Shown here: in pieces, positions 44,624 to 54,644 of the stretch | Position numbering within the stretch: the stretch's first letter is position 1 | Layout: each line of letters begins with the position of its first letter | Assembly (NCBI RefSeq): GCF_016722895.1 | Contig: NZ_JAEQNA010000002.1 | Coordinates: forward strand, 383,899-447,898 | Length of the DNA: 64,000 nucleotides | Origin: Ramlibacter aurantiacus | GTDB lineage: Bacteria > Pseudomonadota > Gammaproteobacteria > Burkholderiales > Burkholderiaceae_C | Direction of reading: 5' to 3' | Notes under the pieces: generated by a model | Told to the model about the DNA's origin: nothing | Databases searched by the model: none | The model's input: only the letters and a program-made list of their open reading frames with translations | Program-made: the position numbers and the translations under genes

Positions 44624-45163
44624 ATGTCCACCGAATCCACCCGTCGCCTGTTCATTGGCCTGATGGCGGACCCCGTGGTCCGCGAGCCCGTGCTGGCCTG
44701 GCGCAGCCGCTGGCAGTGGCCGCGGCGGCCATCGCTGTCGGCGCCGGCGCACCTGCACCTCACGCTTGCCTTCCTGGGCGACACGCCCGAGGCGTCGGTC
44801 GATTCCCTGCGGCAGGCGCTGGCCGGCGTGCGGAGCGAACCCTTTGTGCTGCGGCTGGGGCGGCCGCAGGTCTGGCCCCGTGGGCTGGCCGTGGTGCGCC
44901 CCGATCCGGATCGCCGGCTGGACGAGCTGCACCGGCAGGTGCGGCAGGCGGTGGAGCGCGCCGGCCTGGATCCCGGCGCGGGCGAGTCCTGGAAGCCGCA
45001 CCTCACCCTGGCCCGGCGCGCCATTGGCGCACAACCGCCCGTGGAGCCGCTGGCCTTGTCCTGGCCGGTGTCGGCGTTTTCGCTGGTGTGGTCGCGGCTG
45101 CCGCCGCTGGTGCCGCGCGCCGCGTACGAGGAAATCGGTCGCTGGGAACTGCTCACCGGATAA
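44624..45163 (+). CDS. thpR: RNA 2',3'-cyclic phosphodiesterase (2'-5' RNA ligase family)
   Basis: The 179-residue protein has the two HxTx catalytic motifs of the family: HLTL at residues 45-48 and HLTL at 126-129. It begins with RRLFIGLMADP. ThpR hydrolyses 2',3'-cyclic phosphate RNA ends. The upstream frame open to 44531 is probably non-coding; the ATG at 44624 gives the family length. The last 84 coding bases are duplicated at 46009-46092. Confidence 0.85.
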   Translation: MSTESTRRLFIGLMADPVVREPVLAWRSRWQWPRRPSLSAPAHLHLTLAFLGDTPEASVDSLRQALAGVRSEPFVLRLGRPQVWPRGLAVVRPDPDRRLDELHRQVRQAVERAGLDPGAGESWKPHLTLARRAIGAQPPVEPLALSWPVSAFSLVWSRLPPLVPRAAYEEIGRWELLTG

Positions 45164-45175
45164 GCAGCAAGGCGG
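45080..45175 (+). repeat. thpR tail, first copy of a 96-bp direct repeat
   Basis: These 96 bases (C-terminal coding end of thpR, its stop and 12 bases beyond) recur at 46009-46104 with three mismatches. The copies are about 929 bases apart. Confidence 0.9.
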
Positions 45176-45340
45176 GGCCCTTGTGCATCGAGTGATGCAC
45201 AGAAGTAGTGAACTGATGCCCCGCACCAGAACGGGGCGTTGTCCTACACGACACCTCTGGAGTGCGCAAGGGGCGAATGCCGGATGGCGATATGAGGTCC
45301 AAAGTATCAACATGCCGGCTTTATCAACAAGGGAGCCCCC

Positions 45341-45949
45341 ATGCAAACAGCCCATCGTTTCGGCGCGGTCGCCGTGCGTGCCATGTCCACCTTCACCAAG
45401 CCGCCGGTGGCGGTGATCGGCATGTTGAAGAACGGCACCAGGGTCGAAGTCGTGCGTCCGAACGAGACCCACCGGCAGGCCCTGGTGTCCTTCGCCAAGC
45501 GGCCGGGCACGATGGCCGACACGATGAAGCGGCCGGAGGAAGCCCACGCCGTTGCCGACGACTACCTGTGGAATGCCAGGTCGCCGAAGCACGATGCCCT
45601 GGTGGCGGTCGTCGGGTCCGACGTGGTCGGTGTCACGGAGATCGACCCTGATGTGCACGAGATGGAACCGCCCAAAGATGAGAGCTTCCTGCAGGCGTGT
45701 GGAATGCAACCGTCCGAGGTGTGTGTGGCCCAAACCCTCGTCAGCCCGACGTGGCGGAATCTGGGCGTGGGCTCGGTCCTGAAGCTGGGCCAGGCCGAGG
45801 CCGCCCGAAACCTCGGCTACCGCGCCGTGGCCACCTGCGGCGGGGTCCAACAGATCGCGCCCAGGGTGGGTGGCACCATGCAGGCGGGTGAGTTCGGGGG
45901 ATGGACGCTCGTGCCCACCGACACCCAGCCGAAAGGAAAGAATTCCTAG
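45341..45949 (+). CDS. GNAT-like acetyltransferase, first tandem paralogue
   Basis: The 202-residue protein has the GNAT acetyl-CoA loop as RNLGVGSVLKLGQ and a long N-terminal part (MQTAHRFGAVAVRAMSTFTK) shared with its paralogue. The region EIDPDVHEMEPP is strongly conserved between the two. Acceptor unknown. It lies 177 bases after thpR and is followed by the duplicated thpR tail. The AGGGAGCCCCC before the ATG is a plausible ribosome site. Confidence 0.62.
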   Translation: MQTAHRFGAVAVRAMSTFTKPPVAVIGMLKNGTRVEVVRPNETHRQALVSFAKRPGTMADTMKRPEEAHAVADDYLWNARSPKHDALVAVVGSDVVGVTEIDPDVHEMEPPKDESFLQACGMQPSEVCVAQTLVSPTWRNLGVGSVLKLGQAEAARNLGYRAVATCGGVQQIAPRVGGTMQAGEFGGWTLVPTDTQPKGKNS

Positions 45950-46008
45950 GGATTCAGCGGTCAGGACGGACTGGGAACCCGCCAGTCCGCACCGCTGCTG
46001 CGGCCTTC

Positions 46009-46104
46009 TCGCTGGTGGGGTCGCGGCTGCCGCCGCTGGTGCCGCGCGCCGCGTACGAGGAAGTCGGTCGCTGGGAACTGCTCACCGAATAAGCAGCAAG
46101 GCGG
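46009..46104 (+). pseudogene. duplicated thpR 3' fragment
   Basis: The fragment encodes FSLVGSRLPPLVPRAAYEEV and the rest of the ThpR C-terminus up to a TAA at 46090-46092, plus 12 further bases. It matches the live gene at 93 of 96 positions. It has no start and cannot make a ThpR protein. The intergenic stretch 45950-46309 holds nothing else I recognise. Confidence 0.85.
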
Positions 46105-46309
46105 ACGCCCTTATGCAACGGGCCTCGCCGCCGGCAGCCCCAGCGGTTTCTCACAGAGTTATTCACAGAAGCTGTGAGCAGATCGCCCGCAGGCGCTCGA
46201 GGCCTTGTCCTACAGCGCACTCAGGCGGCGCACAAGAGGCGATCGCCCGATGTCTGCGTGCTGCTAAAGCACTAACCTGCGGCGCTTCGCACCAAGCCGG
46301 GGAGCTGCC

Positions 46310-46918
46310 ATGCAATCGGTCCATCGTTTCGGCACCGCCTCGGTGCGCGCACTGTCCACGTCCGCCAAGCCGCCGATGTCTGTCGTTCGTGCCCTGAAGA
46401 ATGGCAGGTCCGTGGAGGTCCTGCGGCCGACCGAGGACCACCGGGCCGCGCTGGTGGCGTTTGCCCGCCGCCCGATCACGATGTTCGACGCGATGGCCGG
46501 CCCCGGGCATGCGGAGGCTGCTGCCGACGACTACGTCTGGAACGCCAAGTCCGCCCGACACGATGCCCTGGTCGCGATGGTCGACGCCAAGGTGGTGGGC
46601 GTCGCCCAGCTCGACCCCGATGTGCACGAGATGGAGGCGCCGATCGATGCGGGCTTTCTGGAAAGGTGCGGTGTGGAGCGTTCCGAGGTGTGCGTGGCCC
46701 GCACCGTGGTGGCCATCGACTGGCAGAACCAGGGTGTCGGCTCGGCCTTGAAAGAGGGGCAGATCGAGGCCGCGCGTGCCATGGGGTACCGGGCCGTGGT
46801 GAGCGACTCCAGCCACGCGGCGGTCCATCGCATCGTGTCCAGGTTGGGTGGCACGGTGCAGCCCGGCGGGTTGTGGACGCTGGTGTCGACCGAGCGCCCG
46901 ACGGTCAAAAGGCAGTGA
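46310..46918 (+). CDS. GNAT-like acetyltransferase, second tandem paralogue
   Basis: This 202-residue protein aligns end to end with the gene at 45341, with roughly half of residues identical, including VHRFG or AHRFG near the start, LDPDVHEME or IDPDVHEME and the acetyl-CoA loop QNQGVGSALKEGQ. The loop in this copy looks more canonical. The pair arose by segmental duplication that also copied the thpR tail. Function unknown; it is convergent with the antiporter gene. Confidence 0.62.
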   Translation: MQSVHRFGTASVRALSTSAKPPMSVVRALKNGRSVEVLRPTEDHRAALVAFARRPITMFDAMAGPGHAEAAADDYVWNAKSARHDALVAMVDAKVVGVAQLDPDVHEMEAPIDAGFLERCGVERSEVCVARTVVAIDWQNQGVGSALKEGQIEAARAMGYRAVVSDSSHAAVHRIVSRLGGTVQPGGLWTLVSTERPTVKRQ

Positions 46919-46930
46919 CGGGCGAGCGCC

Positions 46931-48940
46931 TCAGCCTGGCGAGGTGCGCGGGGAGGGCGGCGCACGCCACCCCTGCAGGCGCGCCTCCACCGCCAGCAGT
47001 TCGGCCCGGGTGCCGGACACCACCACCACGTCGTCGGCCTGCAGCGCCATCTCGGGTTCCAGGGTGCGCAGCCGCTCGCCGCGGCGAACCAGCGCGTTGA
47101 AAGTCGCGCCGGTCACCACCTCGCTGACCCGCTGCCCGATGACGGGGCTGCTGCCGGGCACCCGCATGGGCTTGAGCCGCAGCAGGCCCTGGCCATCGTC
47201 TTCTGCAAGACCACCCGGCTCGCGGCCCCCGAACAGCGCGCGCTGCTGCAGGTAGTGCTGCTGTCGCTGAAGCCGCACCAGGTCTTCGATGCGCGTGACG
47301 GGGACGCCGGTATGCATCAGCGCGTGCGACGCGATCATCAGGCCGGCCTCCAGCGTCTCGGGAATCACCGCGGTGGCGCCGGCGGCCTGCAGTTCCTCCA
47401 CGGTCGAGAGGTCGCGGGTGCGCACGAGCACCGGCACCTGGGGATGTTGCTGGCGCAACTGCTGCAGCGTGCGCAAGGCCGCGCCGGTGTCGTCGTGGCT
47501 GATGACCACCAGCCGGGCGCTGCCCAGGCCCAGCCCATCGAGCACATCGAGGCTGCCCGCATCGCCGAAATACACCGGCTCGCCGGCGGCCCGGGCATCG
47601 CGCACCCGCTCGGGGTCGAGGTCGAGGGCGACGAATGGAATCTTCTCCTCGTGGAGGAAATGCCCCAGCCCCTGTCCGATGCGGCCATAACCGCAGACCA
47701 GCACATGCCCCTTCAACTGCTGCGCGACGTCTCCCGGGGCGCGCAGCTCGGCATCATCGCGACGCGGCTGGCTCGGTGAGAGCAGGCGGGCGATGCGCCC
47801 GTTGTGCCGGATCAGCAGCGGCGCGGCGATCATCGAGAACAGCACGGATGCGAGCATCACCTGGCCGAGCCAGGGGCTGGCCAGCTGGTTCTGCAGCGCC
47901 AGGGCCAGCAGGGCGAAGCCGAACTCGCCGCCGACCGACAGCAGCAGGCCGGTGCGCCAGCTGGTCTCGGTGTCGATGCCCGCCGCGCGCACGATGCCGG
48001 CCACGATCAAGGTCTTGGCCGCCATCAGCACGGCCGCGCCCAGCAGGCCCCACTGCCAGACCTGCGCCAGTTCGCGCAGGTCCACCAGCAGGCCGATGCC
48101 CACGAAGAACAGCCCCAGCAGCACATCGCGGAAGGGCCGGATGGTGGCCTCGACCTGGTGCCGGAACTCGGTCTCGCCCAGCACCATGCCGGCCAGGAAG
48201 GCGCCGAAAGCCATCGACAGGCCCAGGTAGTTCGTGACCCAGCCCGCCAGGATCGACACGAACAGCACGGCCAGCGTGAAGAGTTCGGCCGAGCGGCGTT
48301 TGCCGACGGCGGCGAACAGGGGGCGCAGGACCCAGCGGCCGAGGCCGAACACCAGGCCCAGTGCCAGCGCCGCCTTGGCCAGGGCCCAGCCCAGTTCGGT
48401 GCCCAGGGCGGACAGGCCGGCGGCGCTGGCGAGCACCGGGATGACCACCACGAAGGGCACGGCGGTGACGTCCTGGAACACCGACATGGCCACGCCCAGC
48501 CGCGAATGCCGCTCGTCCTCTTCGCCTTGATCGGCCAGTTGCTTGCTGATGATGGTGGTGGACGACTGGGCGAACACCGCACCCACCACGAAGGCGGCGG
48601 CCGGCGGCGTGCCGGCCAGCCAGGCCAGCAGGCCCACCCCGGCGGTGGTGAGCGCCACCTGGGCCGTGCCCAGGCCGAGGACCAGGTGCCGCAAGGCCAG
48701 GATCTGCGGCAGCGAGAAGTTCAGGCCGATGGTGAAGAGCAGGAACACGATGCCGAACTCGGCGATAGGCCGCACCTGGTCGGCGTGGATGGTGGGACCG
48801 AAGGTCGTCGGCGCCAGCAGCACGCCGACCAGCAGGTAGCCCAGGCTGGTGGGCAGCTGGAAGCGCTGGAAGACCAGGATCACGGCCACGGTGAGGCCGA
48901 GCAACCAGAGCACCTGGTGGAGGACGGAAAGACTCGGCAT
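46931..48940 (-). CDS. CPA2-family cation:proton antiporter with TrkA-type domains
   Basis: The 669-residue protein has about twelve hydrophobic segments (LGYLLVGVLLAPTTFGP, FAQSSTTIISKQLADQG) followed by a Rossmann TrkA-N domain (VLVCGYGRIGQGLGHFL) and a C-terminal TrkA-C domain. This is the KefB/KefC/YbaL layout, a K+ or Na+ efflux antiporter gated by NAD(H) or glutathione adducts. The start at 48940 was chosen because the first membrane segment follows directly. The specific ion is unknown. Confidence 0.83.
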   Translation of the reverse strand: MPSLSVLHQVLWLLGLTVAVILVFQRFQLPTSLGYLLVGVLLAPTTFGPTIHADQVRPIAEFGIVFLLFTIGLNFSLPQILALRHLVLGLGTAQVALTTAGVGLLAWLAGTPPAAAFVVGAVFAQSSTTIISKQLADQGEEDERHSRLGVAMSVFQDVTAVPFVVVIPVLASAAGLSALGTELGWALAKAALALGLVFGLGRWVLRPLFAAVGKRRSAELFTLAVLFVSILAGWVTNYLGLSMAFGAFLAGMVLGETEFRHQVEATIRPFRDVLLGLFFVGIGLLVDLRELAQVWQWGLLGAAVLMAAKTLIVAGIVRAAGIDTETSWRTGLLLSVGGEFGFALLALALQNQLASPWLGQVMLASVLFSMIAAPLLIRHNGRIARLLSPSQPRRDDAELRAPGDVAQQLKGHVLVCGYGRIGQGLGHFLHEEKIPFVALDLDPERVRDARAAGEPVYFGDAGSLDVLDGLGLGSARLVVISHDDTGAALRTLQQLRQQHPQVPVLVRTRDLSTVEELQAAGATAVIPETLEAGLMIASHALMHTGVPVTRIEDLVRLQRQQHYLQQRALFGGREPGGLAEDDGQGLLRLKPMRVPGSSPVIGQRVSEVVTGATFNALVRRGERLRTLEPEMALQADDVVVVSGTRAELLAVEARLQGWRAPPSPRTSPG

Positions 48941-49061
48941 CGGGCGAGGATAGACGAGCAGGCTCGCCCGGGCTTCGGTCGATACGGCATGCGCGGGCTC
49001 GAAAAAGGCCTCGCAAATCCGCGCGGCGCAGCCGATGGACGGGGCCGCCGCGCCCGGACCT

Positions 49062-49372
49062 TCACGGGGCGTTGTAGCGGACCTCCTGGCCGAGTGCCCT
49101 GAAGGCGGCGGCCATCTCGTGCCCGGTGAGTGGCTCGCCACTCACGCCCACCGTGCGGCCCAGGTAGGACTTGCCGGCCTTGACACACCGAACGCGCAGC
49201 GGCCGATGTCGGCGCCTCGTCCGGCCAGGCCCGAGGCCTTGGCCGCGTGCGGGTCACCGGTGAGCGCGCGCGCCCGGAACCCCGCGGACGGATCGTCCAC
49301 GATCGCGCGCACCAGCCCGCCGCCTTGCGCGCCGGTGGCGCCGACCACCGCGACCGTTCTCGTGTCGGCCAC
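49062..49372 (-). pseudogene. NmrA-family NAD(P)-binding protein remnant
   Basis: The start at 49372 encodes VAVVGATGAQGGGLVRAIV, a normal NmrA Rossmann opening, but after about 55 residues the frame is lost. In another frame at 49062-49180 the family C-terminus appears (KAGKSYLGRTVGVSG, GHEMAAAFRALGQEVRY). Most of the middle of a ~300-residue protein is missing. This is a deletion-derived pseudogene. Confidence 0.75.
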
Positions 49373-49387
49373 GGCGTTCTCCTTCGG

Positions 49388-49894
49388 TCACATCGGGAAG
49401 CTCACGACCGGGCCTTGCGGCTGCTGGCCTGGTGGCAGGTATTCGGGCGCGGGCTCTCCGGCCGGGCCGAGATGCCGCACGAAACGGTAGAGCGAACGCA
49501 GGTCCTGCGTGCTCATGTCGCGCAGGTTGAACCAGGGCATGGGCGGGCGCATCTCGTGCGTGCGGGCCATCTTCAACCATTCGGCCTCCGACATGCGCTG
49601 CATCATGAGGCGCAGGTTGGCCGGGTAGGTCGTGCCCCAGGCGCCGCGAAAGCCCAGCTTGTCCCCGGTGAGCCATTGCGCCTCGGGCACCTTGCCGCCG
49701 GATTGCCCGTAGTTGGGGGTGTGGCAGTCGTTGCAGCCGGCGATCTTGGCGAGGTAGCGGCCCCGCTCGATGGAGCCGCGGTCACCCGGTGCTTGCTTCT
49801 CTGCCGGCGGCCGGCCCTGGGCCGAAGCGGCGCCGGCGATCGTGCCGGACAACAGGATCACGAATGAACACAAGCGACGACTGCGTGGTGACAT
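49388..49894 (-). CDS. exported c-type cytochrome
   Basis: The 168-residue protein has a signal peptide (residues about 1-25, ending ASAQ) and one heme site CNDCH near residue 54, with the fragment GRYLAKIAGCNDCHT typical of cytochrome c. Late Met residues (MRPPMPWFNL) could serve as the distal ligand. The partner is unknown. The start at 49894 was chosen for its signal peptide. A divergent arsR lies 205 bases away. Confidence 0.75.
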   Translation of the reverse strand: MSPRSRRLCSFVILLSGTIAGAASAQGRPPAEKQAPGDRGSIERGRYLAKIAGCNDCHTPNYGQSGGKVPEAQWLTGDKLGFRGAWGTTYPANLRLMMQRMSEAEWLKMARTHEMRPPMPWFNLRDMSTQDLRSLYRFVRHLGPAGEPAPEYLPPGQQPQGPVVSFPM

Positions 49895-50099
49895 GGCATC
49901 CCTCCAGGTTGGGCGCGGCTGATCGGCGGCGCGCTTCACCATAGCCAGCCGACGCGAAAATGCAATGGCCGTTACCGGCTAGCGTTCTGTCCCGCAGGCT
50001 TCTGCACTCGATCAGCGAACTTGCGGGACACAACCAGGAGCGTGGGGCGGGGGGAAAGCCAGGCCGGCCCCTCGCCTATACTTCGACGAAATTGGAAAT

Positions 50100-50438
50100 A
50101 TGGAAGAACGACAGGCCGTCGAATCCCTGGCTGCGTTGGCGCAGCCCGTCCGTTTGCGGGTGTTCCGCGCGCTGGTCGGCGCGGGAAACGAGGGCATGAC
50201 ACCGGGCACGCTCGGCAGCTTGCTCGACGTGGCGCCGTCGACCCTGTCGTTCCACCTGAGGGAGCTGATGAACGCCGGGCTGGTGCGGCAGGAGCGTGAC
50301 GGGCGACACCTGATCTACCACGCCGCGCTCGAGCAGATGAACGACCTCATGGACTACCTGGCGGCGCATTGCTGCCTGGGTGCGGGATGCGAGGAGCTGC
50401 CGGGGCGCAAGGCCGGCAACGCCCGCAAGGCCTGCTGA
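50100..50438 (+). CDS. arsR: ArsR-family metalloregulator, C-terminal cysteine type
   Basis: The 112-residue protein has a winged helix ([20 protein letters not shown]) and a C-terminal cluster Cys91, Cys92, Cys97 (CCLGAGC) like the arsenite site of the Acidithiobacillus ArsR type. It should repress the arsR-acr3 operon until As(III) binds. The 5' leader is very short: TATA and the dyad TTCGACGAA (50082-50090) lie just before the ATG. The acr3 gene follows after 41 bases. Confidence 0.85.
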   Translation: MEERQAVESLAALAQPVRLRVFRALVGAGNEGMTPGTLGSLLDVAPSTLSFHLRELMNAGLVRQERDGRHLIYHAALEQMNDLMDYLAAHCCLGAGCEELPGRKAGNARKAC

Positions 50439-50479
50439 CGGCAAGCCCCGGCCGCGCACCCCTTCCACAAGGACACTCG

Positions 50480-51559
50480 ATGGGACTCTTCGAACGCTAT
50501 CTCACCGCCTGGGTCGGACTGGGCATCCTTGCCGGGGTCGGTCTCGGGCTCCTCGCGCCTTCGGTGTTCCAGGCCATTGCCGGCATCGAGTTCGCCAGCG
50601 TGAACCTGGTGGTAGCCATCTTCATCTGGGTGATGATCTATCCGATGATGATCCAGATCGACTTCGCGTCGGTGAAGGACGTCGGCAAGCGACCGCGCGG
50701 CCTGCTGCTGACACTGGCGGTCAACTGGCTCATCAAGCCCTTCACGATGGCGGCCCTGGCGGTGCTGTTCTTCGAGCACGTGTTCGCCGCGTGGATCGAC
50801 CCCGCCTCGGCCAGCGAGTACATCGCCGGCGCCATCCTGCTCGGGGTGGCGCCCTGCACGGCGATGGTGTTCGTGTGGAGCCAGCTCGTGAAGGGCGATC
50901 CCAACTACACGCTGGTGCAGGTCTCGGTCAACGACGTGGTGATGGTGTTCGCCTTCGCACCCATCGCGGCCTTCCTGCTGGGCGTCACCAACGTGACCGT
51001 GCCTTGGGAAACCCTGCTGCTATCGACCGTGCTCTACGTGGTGTTGCCGCTGGTGGCGGGTGTGCTGACCCGCCGGGCCTGGCTGAAGGCCGGCGGTCCG
51101 CGGCGGGTTGCACGCGGCGTCGGCGCACTCAAGCCCTGGTCCATCGTGGGGCTGATCGCCACGGTGGTCCTGCTGTTCGGTTTCCAGGCGGCCACGCTGG
51201 TGGCGCAGCCGCTGGTGATCGCCATGATCGCGGTGCCCCTGGTCATCCAGTCGTACGGCATCTTCGTGGTCGCTGCGATCGGGGCGCGATGGCTGAAGCT
51301 TCCGCACGAGATCGCGGCGCCGGCCTGCCTGATCGGCACATCCAACTTCTTCGAGCTGGCCGTGGCGGTGGCCATTTCGCTGTTCGGCCTGCAGTCTGGT
51401 GCGGCGCTGGCCACGGTGGTGGGCGTGCTGGTGGAGGTGCCGGTGATGCTGTCGCTGGTCGCGCTGGCCAACCGCACGCGGCATTGGTACCCGGCTGCCG
51501 GCGCGGGCGATGCCGGCGCGCAGGGATCAAGCCGAACGGATGCGCTTCGCTCGCCCTGA
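50480..51559 (+). CDS. acr3: ACR3-family arsenite efflux permease
   Basis: The 359-residue membrane protein has about ten hydrophobic segments and the ACR3 hallmark [15 protein letters not shown] with its conserved Cys, plus [11 protein letters not shown] and [13 protein letters not shown]. It exports arsenite using the proton gradient. It is downstream of arsR and probably repressed by it. No arsC or other ars gene is in the window. Confidence 0.88.
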   Translation: MGLFERYLTAWVGLGILAGVGLGLLAPSVFQAIAGIEFASVNLVVAIFIWVMIYPMMIQIDFASVKDVGKRPRGLLLTLAVNWLIKPFTMAALAVLFFEHVFAAWIDPASASEYIAGAILLGVAPCTAMVFVWSQLVKGDPNYTLVQVSVNDVVMVFAFAPIAAFLLGVTNVTVPWETLLLSTVLYVVLPLVAGVLTRRAWLKAGGPRRVARGVGALKPWSIVGLIATVVLLFGFQAATLVAQPLVIAMIAVPLVIQSYGIFVVAAIGARWLKLPHEIAAPACLIGTSNFFELAVAVAISLFGLQSGAALATVVGVLVEVPVMLSLVALANRTRHWYPAAGAGDAGAQGSSRTDALRSP

Positions 51560-51599
51560 GGATCTGTTCGCCAGGGGCGGTGACGCCTGCGAGAAGCCA

Positions 51600-52643
51600 T
51601 CAGCCTTGCCCCCTCGGCAACCGCAGCATCGCTCGCAAGCCGCCCTCGGCGCGGTTCTCCAGCACCAGCTCGCCGCCGTGCATGGCCGCGGCATCGCGCG
51701 CGATGGACAGGCCAAGACCGACGCCGCCTGCCTTCGCCGGTCCCGCAGCGGCGTCCAGCCTCACGAAGGGCTGCAGGGCGCGCTCCATGTCTTCGGGCGC
51801 AATGCCCGGCCCGTCGTCCTCGACGGCCACGCCGACCCAGCCCCGGTCGCCGTCCTGCAGCGTGACGGTGACCGTGTGGCCGTGGTGGCGAGCGTTGTCG
51901 ACCAGGTTCACGATCGCGCGTCGCAGCAGGGTGGGGCGGGCCATGAGCGGCACCGGGCTCGACGCGTCGCCGAGCCGCGCGAAGCGCACGTCATGCCCCA
52001 GTGCCTGGTCGTCCTCCACGATGCTTTCCACCAGGGCGAGCATGTCCACCGGGCGGACGGCCTCGGCGTCTTCGATCCCGCGCAGGTACGCCAGCACGCT
52101 GTCGACCATGGCGGACATGGCCTCGATGTCCGCATCGAGCTTGTCGCGCAAGGCGGCGTCCTCGACCAGCTCCACGCGCAGCCGCATGCGCGTCAGCGGC
52201 GTGCGCAGGTCGTGCGAGACCGCCGCCAGGGCGCGCCCGCGCCCCAGCACGGTCTGCTTGAGCCGCGCCTGCATGAAGTTGAACGCCGCCGCGGCGCTGC
52301 GCACCTCGATCGGGCCCGTTTCCGGCAGGGGCGGGGCGTTGAGGTCGCTGGCGAAGGCCGTGGCCGCCGTGGCCAGGTCCTCCAGCGGCTTGCTGGCCCA
52401 GCGCATCGCCAGCAACGATGCCGCCAGCACGGCAAGCGCGGTCAGCCCCATCAGTCCGATGAAGGCGGGCGGCAAGCCGGCCCAACGATGTGCCCCGTGC
52501 ATGGCCCCGTGGCCCAGCATGCCGGCGCGTTCCTGCACATGCAGGAACAGGCTGCCCAACTGTGCGACGAGCAGGCCGACCACGAAAATCAGCGCGGTGC
52601 GGCCGGCCAGCGACCTGGGCAGCCAGCCGGAGATCAGGTGCAT
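51600..52643 (-). CDS. sensor histidine kinase
   Basis: The 347-residue protein has two membrane helices around a short periplasmic loop. The loop is rich in His and Met (HVQERAGMLGHGAMHGAHRW, residues 35-54), suggesting metal sensing. The kinase core follows: HAMP, H-box His144 (AVSHDLRTPLTRMR), N-box (NLVDNARHH), DDGPGI and GGVGLGLSIA. Its start overlaps the stop of the response-regulator gene by 10 bases. Confidence 0.85.
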   Translation of the reverse strand: MHLISGWLPRSLAGRTALIFVVGLLVAQLGSLFLHVQERAGMLGHGAMHGAHRWAGLPPAFIGLMGLTALAVLAASLLAMRWASKPLEDLATAATAFASDLNAPPLPETGPIEVRSAAAAFNFMQARLKQTVLGRGRALAAVSHDLRTPLTRMRLRVELVEDAALRDKLDADIEAMSAMVDSVLAYLRGIEDAEAVRPVDMLALVESIVEDDQALGHDVRFARLGDASSPVPLMARPTLLRRAIVNLVDNARHHGHTVTVTLQDGDRGWVGVAVEDDGPGIAPEDMERALQPFVRLDAAAGPAKAGGVGLGLSIARDAAAMHGGELVLENRAEGGLRAMLRLPRGQG

Positions 52644-53371
52644 GCGGACATCCCCTTCACGTCGGCGGCCAGCACATAACCTTCGCCACGCACCGTGCGG
52701 ATCAGGCGCGCGGGCTTGGCGTCGTCCCGCAGCCGCTGGCGCAAGCGGCTGATCTGCACGTCGATCACGCGGTCGTAGGCCTCGGCTTCACGGCCGTGGA
52801 TCAGTTCGATCAGCTGGTCGCGGTGCAGCACCCGGTTGGGATGGTCCACGAAGATGCGCAGCAGGCGGTAGTCGGCGCCGGACAGCGGCGTGACCACGCC
52901 ATCGGGGCTGGTGAGATTGCGCGTGGCGGTGTCGAGTTGCCAGCCCGAAAACGCGAAGCAGCGGTGCGGATCGGCGTCGAGGTTGGGTGGCAGGGCGCGG
53001 GTGCGCCGCAGGATGCCCTTGATGCGGGCCAGCAGCTCGCGGGGGCTGAATGGCTTGACCAGGTAGTCGTCCGCGCCCATCTCGATGCCCAGGATGCGGT
53101 CGGCCTCCTCGCCGCGGGCGGTGAGCATCAGCACCGGCATGCGGCTGCGGGCTCGCAGGTCGCGGCACAACTCCAGGCCATCCTGGTCGGGCAGGGTGAG
53201 GTCGAGCACCACCAGGTCGATCGCATGCTTCACCAGCATCTGCCGCATCTCCCGCCCACTGGCGGCGGCCAGCGCGTCGAAGCCGTTGCGCGAGAGGTAG
53301 TCCACCAGGAGCTGGCGGATCTCGGCGTCGTCGTCCACCACCAGGACGCGGTCTCGGTTGTCCATGTTCAT
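52634..53371 (-). CDS. OmpR-family response regulator
   Basis: The 245-residue protein has a receiver domain with phosphorylation site Asp57 (LVVLDLTLPDQDG) and Lys in LVKPFSP, then a winged-helix DNA-binding domain (RLLRIFVDHPNRVLHR, RVIDVQISRLRQRLR). It is paired with the overlapping sensor gene. It is divergent from the Met/His-rich exported protein gene, which it may control. The start is ATG at 53371 or at 53365. Confidence 0.87.
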   Translation of the reverse strand: MNMDNRDRVLVVDDDAEIRQLLVDYLSRNGFDALAAASGREMRQMLVKHAIDLVVLDLTLPDQDGLELCRDLRARSRMPVLMLTARGEEADRILGIEMGADDYLVKPFSPRELLARIKGILRRTRALPPNLDADPHRCFAFSGWQLDTATRNLTSPDGVVTPLSGADYRLLRIFVDHPNRVLHRDQLIELIHGREAEAYDRVIDVQISRLRQRLRDDAKPARLIRTVRGEGYVLAADVKGMSACT

Positions 53372-53589
53372 GAGGGTCCTCCAGGCGAGGGGGCGCGCAG
53401 GCGGCAGTTTTGTATCACCACATGACAGCGCCGGGCGGTGCAACCGCGCGATGCACTTGCGCTGCCCGGCGGATGCCTGCGGACGGCCCGGCGCGGGTGG
53501 AATCGCGCTGTCCACCCCGGGTGCACGCCGTGCCTGGTGCGGAACCCGTCCCGCCGAAAGGCGGTGTCACCATTTGCCGGAGCTTGGCC

Positions 53590-54306
<717 letters not shown>

Positions 54307-54353
54307 CGCGAGGGGCGTGGGTCCATCCCGTGACCGCCGCTCACGCCGCGCGG

Positions 54354-54578
54354 TCACTCCGGGTGCGACTCGCAGCGCGCAGGACTGGGGGGGCGTGGCG
54401 CCCGCCGCTGCGGAGCGGCCGACTCCTGCGTGGTCGGGCGCCGGTCCAGCGCGCAGCGCGTGCACTGGCGGCTCTCCGGGTGCATCGTGAGGCGGACCAG
54501 CCCGATGGCCGCGCCGCAGGTGCTGCACGGGCGAGGTGAGGGCGGTCGGGCCCTTGCGGTGGAGGTTTCGGTTGTCAT
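54354..54578 (-). CDS. DksA/TraR-type C4 zinc-finger small protein
   Basis: The 74-residue protein holds CSTCGAAIGLVRLTMHPESR followed by QCTRCA, the C4 zinc-finger pattern of the DksA C-terminus (CxxCG..I..RL...P....CxxC). It lacks the DksA coiled coil, so any RNA-polymerase role is uncertain. The tail is Arg/Pro-rich and disordered. It is convergent with the Met-rich gene. Confidence 0.6.
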   Translation of the reverse strand: MTTETSTARARPPSPRPCSTCGAAIGLVRLTMHPESRQCTRCALDRRPTTQESAAPQRRAPRPPSPARCESHPE

Positions 54579-54644
54579 GCGCGTTCGATTGTTCCCATCG
54601 CGCGCATCCGGCGCTTGATCCAGCGCAAATGGCGGCCGCAGAGG

